Positions 4,521 through 7,503 of a stretch of 7,503 nt of DNA are shown here, piece after piece. Where the stretch lies: the NCBI GenBank assembly GCA_945878965.1, contig CAMCUJ010000064.1, positions 1-7,503 on the forward strand, in the 5' to 3' direction. This DNA comes from an uncultured Clostridia bacterium. Lineage in GTDB: Bacteria > Bacillota > Clostridia > Monoglobales > Monoglobaceae. How positions within the stretch are numbered: the first letter of the stretch is position 1; each line of letters starts with the position of its first letter. Made by a program: the position numbers and the translations under genes. The notes below the pieces were generated by a model. That model was not told the origin of the DNA, searched no databases, and was given only the letters and a program-made list of their open reading frames with translations.

Positions 4521-7367
4521 TTATTCAATAATTACAAATAACTTAACTTTGCCCTTTGCCATATAAACAAATACTTCAGACGGCTCTGTATCTCCGTTAT
4601 AAACATCAAGTGAAGCTGCAACATCTTCAATACCGTCATTTGACATATCTGTAAATTCTATTTCGGAATTTTCGGTATCATAGCTTAATATTCTCGCTCC
4701 GCTGAAGCTTGAAGTCATAATACTTAATTCATCGGCATTGCCCGAATATTCATCTGTTCCGATAAATTCAGGAGCTACAACTATATAATCGCTGTCGGCT
4801 GAAAATACACTTCCGTATATAACTTTGAAATCCGAATCATATTCATTAACATCTGCCGGTGTAGTATCATCGGTTTCATAATATGGTTTCATTCCGCTTC
4901 TCCAAAGGATATCATCATTCTTAAGAGTTGCAAAACCATCATTATCAGTTCCAAATCTTACTATATCACCTTTCTTAAGATCTGAAATAATACTTTCGCA
5001 ATCAGGTGATGCCCATACTTCAAACTTAGACTTTCCGTTCATACCGTTTACCTTAACCATTACATCGTTATCATGGTCAGGATTCTCCATAGAAGTCACT
5101 TCTTCAACCACATAAGCCGGAGTTTCCGCATCTACCTCCTTAGTGGCATCTGCACCGTAAAGAACTACAACCTTAGCAGCTCTGCTTGCTGCTACATCAA
5201 ATACTTCAACATAATACATATTTCCGTTCTTGAAATCAGATGTTGAACCTTTTCTATAATCCGATGTTTTATTTCTTGCAGATGGAACAGAGAATATTGT
5301 CGCACCGCTCAAATTTATTGTTACGCCGTTTCCGGTAAGCTGTTTGTTTGACGATGTATACTTAAGCGCCGTAGATGCGTTTACTGTGCTAAGCATTGTA
5401 AGCGAATCCGATGTAACTTCACGACCTGAATTTATATTTTCCGCTGTTAAGATTTCATCAAGAACAGTCTTTCCCTGATACGTTTTTGTTGTAAACTTTA
5501 TAACCTGCGTATGTGATGTATTAGTGCTTCCCTCATCAGTATTCTGGTAAATTGCTGCATTTGCAAGTTCATTATAAAGCTCTTCAAGATTTTTATATGT
5601 TTCACCGTTTAATTTTGTCTTGTCATATGCATCATATATAACCTTTGTTCCGCTTTGTGTAAGTATGTTAAGCTGAAGTGTTTCATCATTAACTCCGCCG
5701 TCATCATATCCTGCACCCATTATATAACCGTACATCTGATTTGAAGCAGTTTCTGTTTTATCGTATGCTATAACTTCATTATTTATATCAAGATAAAATG
5801 TTCCGCTGTCAGATAAAGAAGGTTCTTTAAGGTCGGATGCATCACTGCTTGAATTCATCCAAGGTGCAGCCGGTGAATATTTATATGTATTTCCGTTTAC
5901 AGTTATGCTGTCACCTTTTTTAATAGAAGTAATCTTACCTGTTACAGCATCCTTAGTATCAACTACAACTGCTGTTGTAAGAAGAGTACCGCTGTTTGGA
6001 TTACTTCTCTTAACGCATACTACATCCCACTTTGAAATATTGCTGAATGCAACATTCTTTCCGTCTTTGTCAACTATCTTCATTTCTCCGTCAACATTAT
6101 CAACATCAAGAACCACTGTTCTGTTTGATGAAGAAGCTGACTTTGTAACATCATCAACAATTGTATATGTAGAACGAGTAACCGTAGATACAACATACGG
6201 CTCATACTTTTCAATAAATATTACATCATATGTTCCGCTTGAATCCGAATCAAGAAGCTCTACATTTCCTATTACCGGAAGCATAGAAACATCAAATCTG
6301 CTGTCTGTATCAGTATTTCCGTAAAGCTTTCCGTTGTAAATTACTATACTGTTTGAATCAATAGCCGCAGTAGCTGTTGCACTTGATGAAGAATCCTTAT
6401 AATACTTGATAGAATTATTCGTACAAGATTCGTTTTCTATATCACTCGCCTTAAGCTGAAGTCTTGTTCCCTTTGCAAGTGATATAAACTTAATTGTTCT
6501 CGTGTCTGAGTTTCTGTCATAAGTATAATAGAATGTTACTTCCTGTCCAAGCATATTCTCATACTGCTTAGCGTTATCCGTCTTATATGTATAAGTTTCG
6601 TATTCAGTCTTGTCTGCATCTTTTGCATAAATCTTAATTTCGCCATCTCGTGTAGTTACATCAGGCGATGTAAGGCTTGTAACCGAATTTGATGAAATTT
6701 TACCTGTATTTTTTATTATCTGCAAATCATTATTAAGAATTGTCTTATCAGTTATCTGATTGCTTTCAGCAAGCTTAACCTCAAGACAATCATATAAAAG
6801 CTGGGCAATGCATGAACGTGTGGCATAAGTCCCTATGCTTCCCTCTGCGTTCTTAAGAATTCCCATATAGTTCGCTGAATTTATGTACTTAGAATACCAC
6901 TCATTTCCCTCCGGCTGGAAGTCTGCATAACCCATAGCACAAACTATCATCTTTACGGCTTCTTCATAAAGCACATTGTTATTTGGTTTAAATGTACCGT
7001 CATCATAACCGTTTATAATGCCTTTACTGTGTGCCGTTCTTATATTGCCTATCGCCCATGATACATCCGATGAAGTAACGTCAGGGAAAGGCGGATCCTC
7101 AAGCGATGAAGAACCTACGCCCTCAAGACCTCTTGTTCTCATAAGCATTGCTGTAAACTCCGCTCTTGTAACATTAGCACTCGGCTTAAACGAACCATCC
7201 TCATAACCGTTTATAATATTAAGATTACTTAATACATCAACCGCAAGAGAATATTTAGCCTCAGCGGTTACATCAGTAAATGTCTTTGCAGAAACCGAGA
7301 CCGTTATGCAAGACGCAAGAACCGTAACTGCCGCAAAAGCAGCACATAGTTTTTTAAGTATTCTCAT
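4521..7367 (-). CDS. Secreted SLH-domain surface protein (S-layer or wall-anchored)
   Basis: It encodes 948 residues. A signal peptide (1-27, basic MRILKK then a hydrophobic core ending VSVSA) precedes SLH repeats: SLH1 about 29-75 (FTDV, then GYEDGSFKPSANVTRAEF), SLH2 about 93-146 (FPDV, then GYDDGTFKPNNNV) and a degenerate third unit about 148-197. SLH modules bind pyruvylated secondary wall polymers and hold proteins on Gram-positive envelopes. SLH2 lacks the usual TRAE (it reads LYEE), a variant often seen in Clostridia. Residues 200-948 are Thr-, Ser- and Asp-rich, probably beta-stranded, without a catalytic or sortase motif that I recognise. C20 sits in LASC, which could also be a lipobox. 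The start has AGGAGG 11 nt upstream, slightly far. No convincing promoter was found in 7368-7438. Function beyond surface attachment is unknown. Confidence 0.85.
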   Translation of the reverse strand: MRILKKLCAAFAAVTVLASCITVSVSAKTFTDVTAEAKYSLAVDVLSNLNIINGYEDGSFKPSANVTRAEFTAMLMRTRGLEGVGSSSLEDPPFPDVTSSDVSWAIGNIRTAHSKGIINGYDDGTFKPNNNVLYEEAVKMIVCAMGYADFQPEGNEWYSKYINSANYMGILKNAEGSIGTYATRSCIAQLLYDCLEVKLAESNQITDKTILNNDLQIIKNTGKISSNSVTSLTSPDVTTRDGEIKIYAKDADKTEYETYTYKTDNAKQYENMLGQEVTFYYTYDRNSDTRTIKFISLAKGTRLQLKASDIENESCTNNSIKYYKDSSSSATATAAIDSNSIVIYNGKLYGNTDTDSRFDVSMLPVIGNVELLDSDSSGTYDVIFIEKYEPYVVSTVTRSTYTIVDDVTKSASSSNRTVVLDVDNVDGEMKIVDKDGKNVAFSNISKWDVVCVKRSNPNSGTLLTTAVVVDTKDAVTGKITSIKKGDSITVNGNTYKYSPAAPWMNSSSDASDLKEPSLSDSGTFYLDINNEVIAYDKTETASNQMYGYIMGAGYDDGGVNDETLQLNILTQSGTKVIYDAYDKTKLNGETYKNLEELYNELANAAIYQNTDEGSTNTSHTQVIKFTTKTYQGKTVLDEILTAENINSGREVTSDSLTMLSTVNASTALKYTSSNKQLTGNGVTINLSGATIFSVPSARNKTSDYRKGSTSDFKNGNMYYVEVFDVAASRAAKVVVLYGADATKEVDAETPAYVVEEVTSMENPDHDNDVMVKVNGMNGKSKFEVWASPDCESIISDLKKGDIVRFGTDNDGFATLKNDDILWRSGMKPYYETDDTTPADVNEYDSDFKVIYGSVFSADSDYIVVAPEFIGTDEYSGNADELSIMTSSFSGARILSYDTENSEIEFTDMSNDGIEDVAASLDVYNGDTEPSEVFVYMAKGKVKLFVIIE

Positions 7368-7438
7368 TTCTTTTTTTGCCTCCTATTTTTTAGTTTATTT
7401 AATGTTGATATTTTTTTAATATATAATTCGCTTTGATT

Positions 7439-7501
7439 TTAGCTTTTCTTTTTCTCCATTCTCATCATACTGTCTTTTTCAAGAGGAAAATCCACCTTTA
7501 T
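7439..7501 (-). CDS. Possible C-terminal end of an upstream gene (truncated by window edge)
   Basis: One minus-strand frame is open from the right edge to a TAA and would give 20 residues ending in MRMEKKKS, preceded by KVDFPLEKDS. The composition is ordinary for a charged protein C-terminus, and it lies 71 nt before the SLH gene on the same strand. The stretch is too short for a family call and could be chance. Confidence 0.35.
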   Translation of the reverse strand: MKVDFPLEKDSMMRMEKKKS

Positions 7502-7503
7502 TT

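Noticed and set aside
5905..6324. 139-codon plus-strand frame inside the SLH gene
   Set aside because: It is antisense to a long, well-supported coding region and has no ribosome site; its composition is what the opposite strand of a Thr/Ser-rich gene gives.

Overview
The window looks like a low-GC, Gram-positive Clostridia chromosome, probably a gut Oscillospiraceae/Ruminococcus-type lineage. This rests on AT-rich DNA, strong AGGAGG-type ribosome binding sites, sigma-A promoters of the TTGACA/TATAAT type, SLH-domain surface protein architecture, FTLIEL prepilins of the clostridial kind and a membrane GGDEF protein. It is an inference from composition and gene families; no rRNA or marker gene is present.

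Left end (1-450): the tail of a plus-strand gene that resembles the C-terminus of an S24/LexA-like repressor peptidase is followed by a compact locus that is the most interesting part of the window. A perfect consensus promoter drives a 30-residue hydrophobic peptide ending in KWLDRKVR. A perfect 12-bp hairpin terminator follows. A second perfect consensus promoter on the minus strand points back at it. The minus-strand RNA would be about 80 nt, would end at the same bidirectional terminator, and would carry the complement of a degenerate second copy of the peptide gene's start region. Convergent transcription, a shared terminator, direct repeats over the start codon and a sequestered Shine-Dalgarno are the hallmarks of the Fst/par family of type I toxin-antitoxin systems.

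Middle (573-4197, all minus strand): a membrane-bound diguanylate cyclase (two membrane segments around an extracytoplasmic sensor, then PAS and GGDEF) is followed downstream by two paralogous type IV prepilin genes. Each pilin has its own promoter of nearly identical design (TTGCRA, 17 nt, TATAAT) and its own tandem ATG start. The 515-bp spacer between the pilins holds the promoter and a structured leader of the first pilin, a cluster of GC-rich hairpins that look like dispersed repeats, and a strong terminator. Cyclic di-GMP is known to control type IV pili in several Clostridia, so the neighbourhood is functionally coherent, but no c-di-GMP riboswitch was recognised and no pilus assembly genes are in view.

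Right end (4198-7503): a 323-bp spacer holds GC-rich hairpins in front of the cyclase, a 54-bp imperfect palindrome and a terminator. Beyond it lies a 948-residue secreted protein with N-terminal SLH repeats (minus strand), a probable wall-anchored surface or S-layer-associated protein. The last 60 bases hold what may be the C-terminal end of another minus-strand gene.
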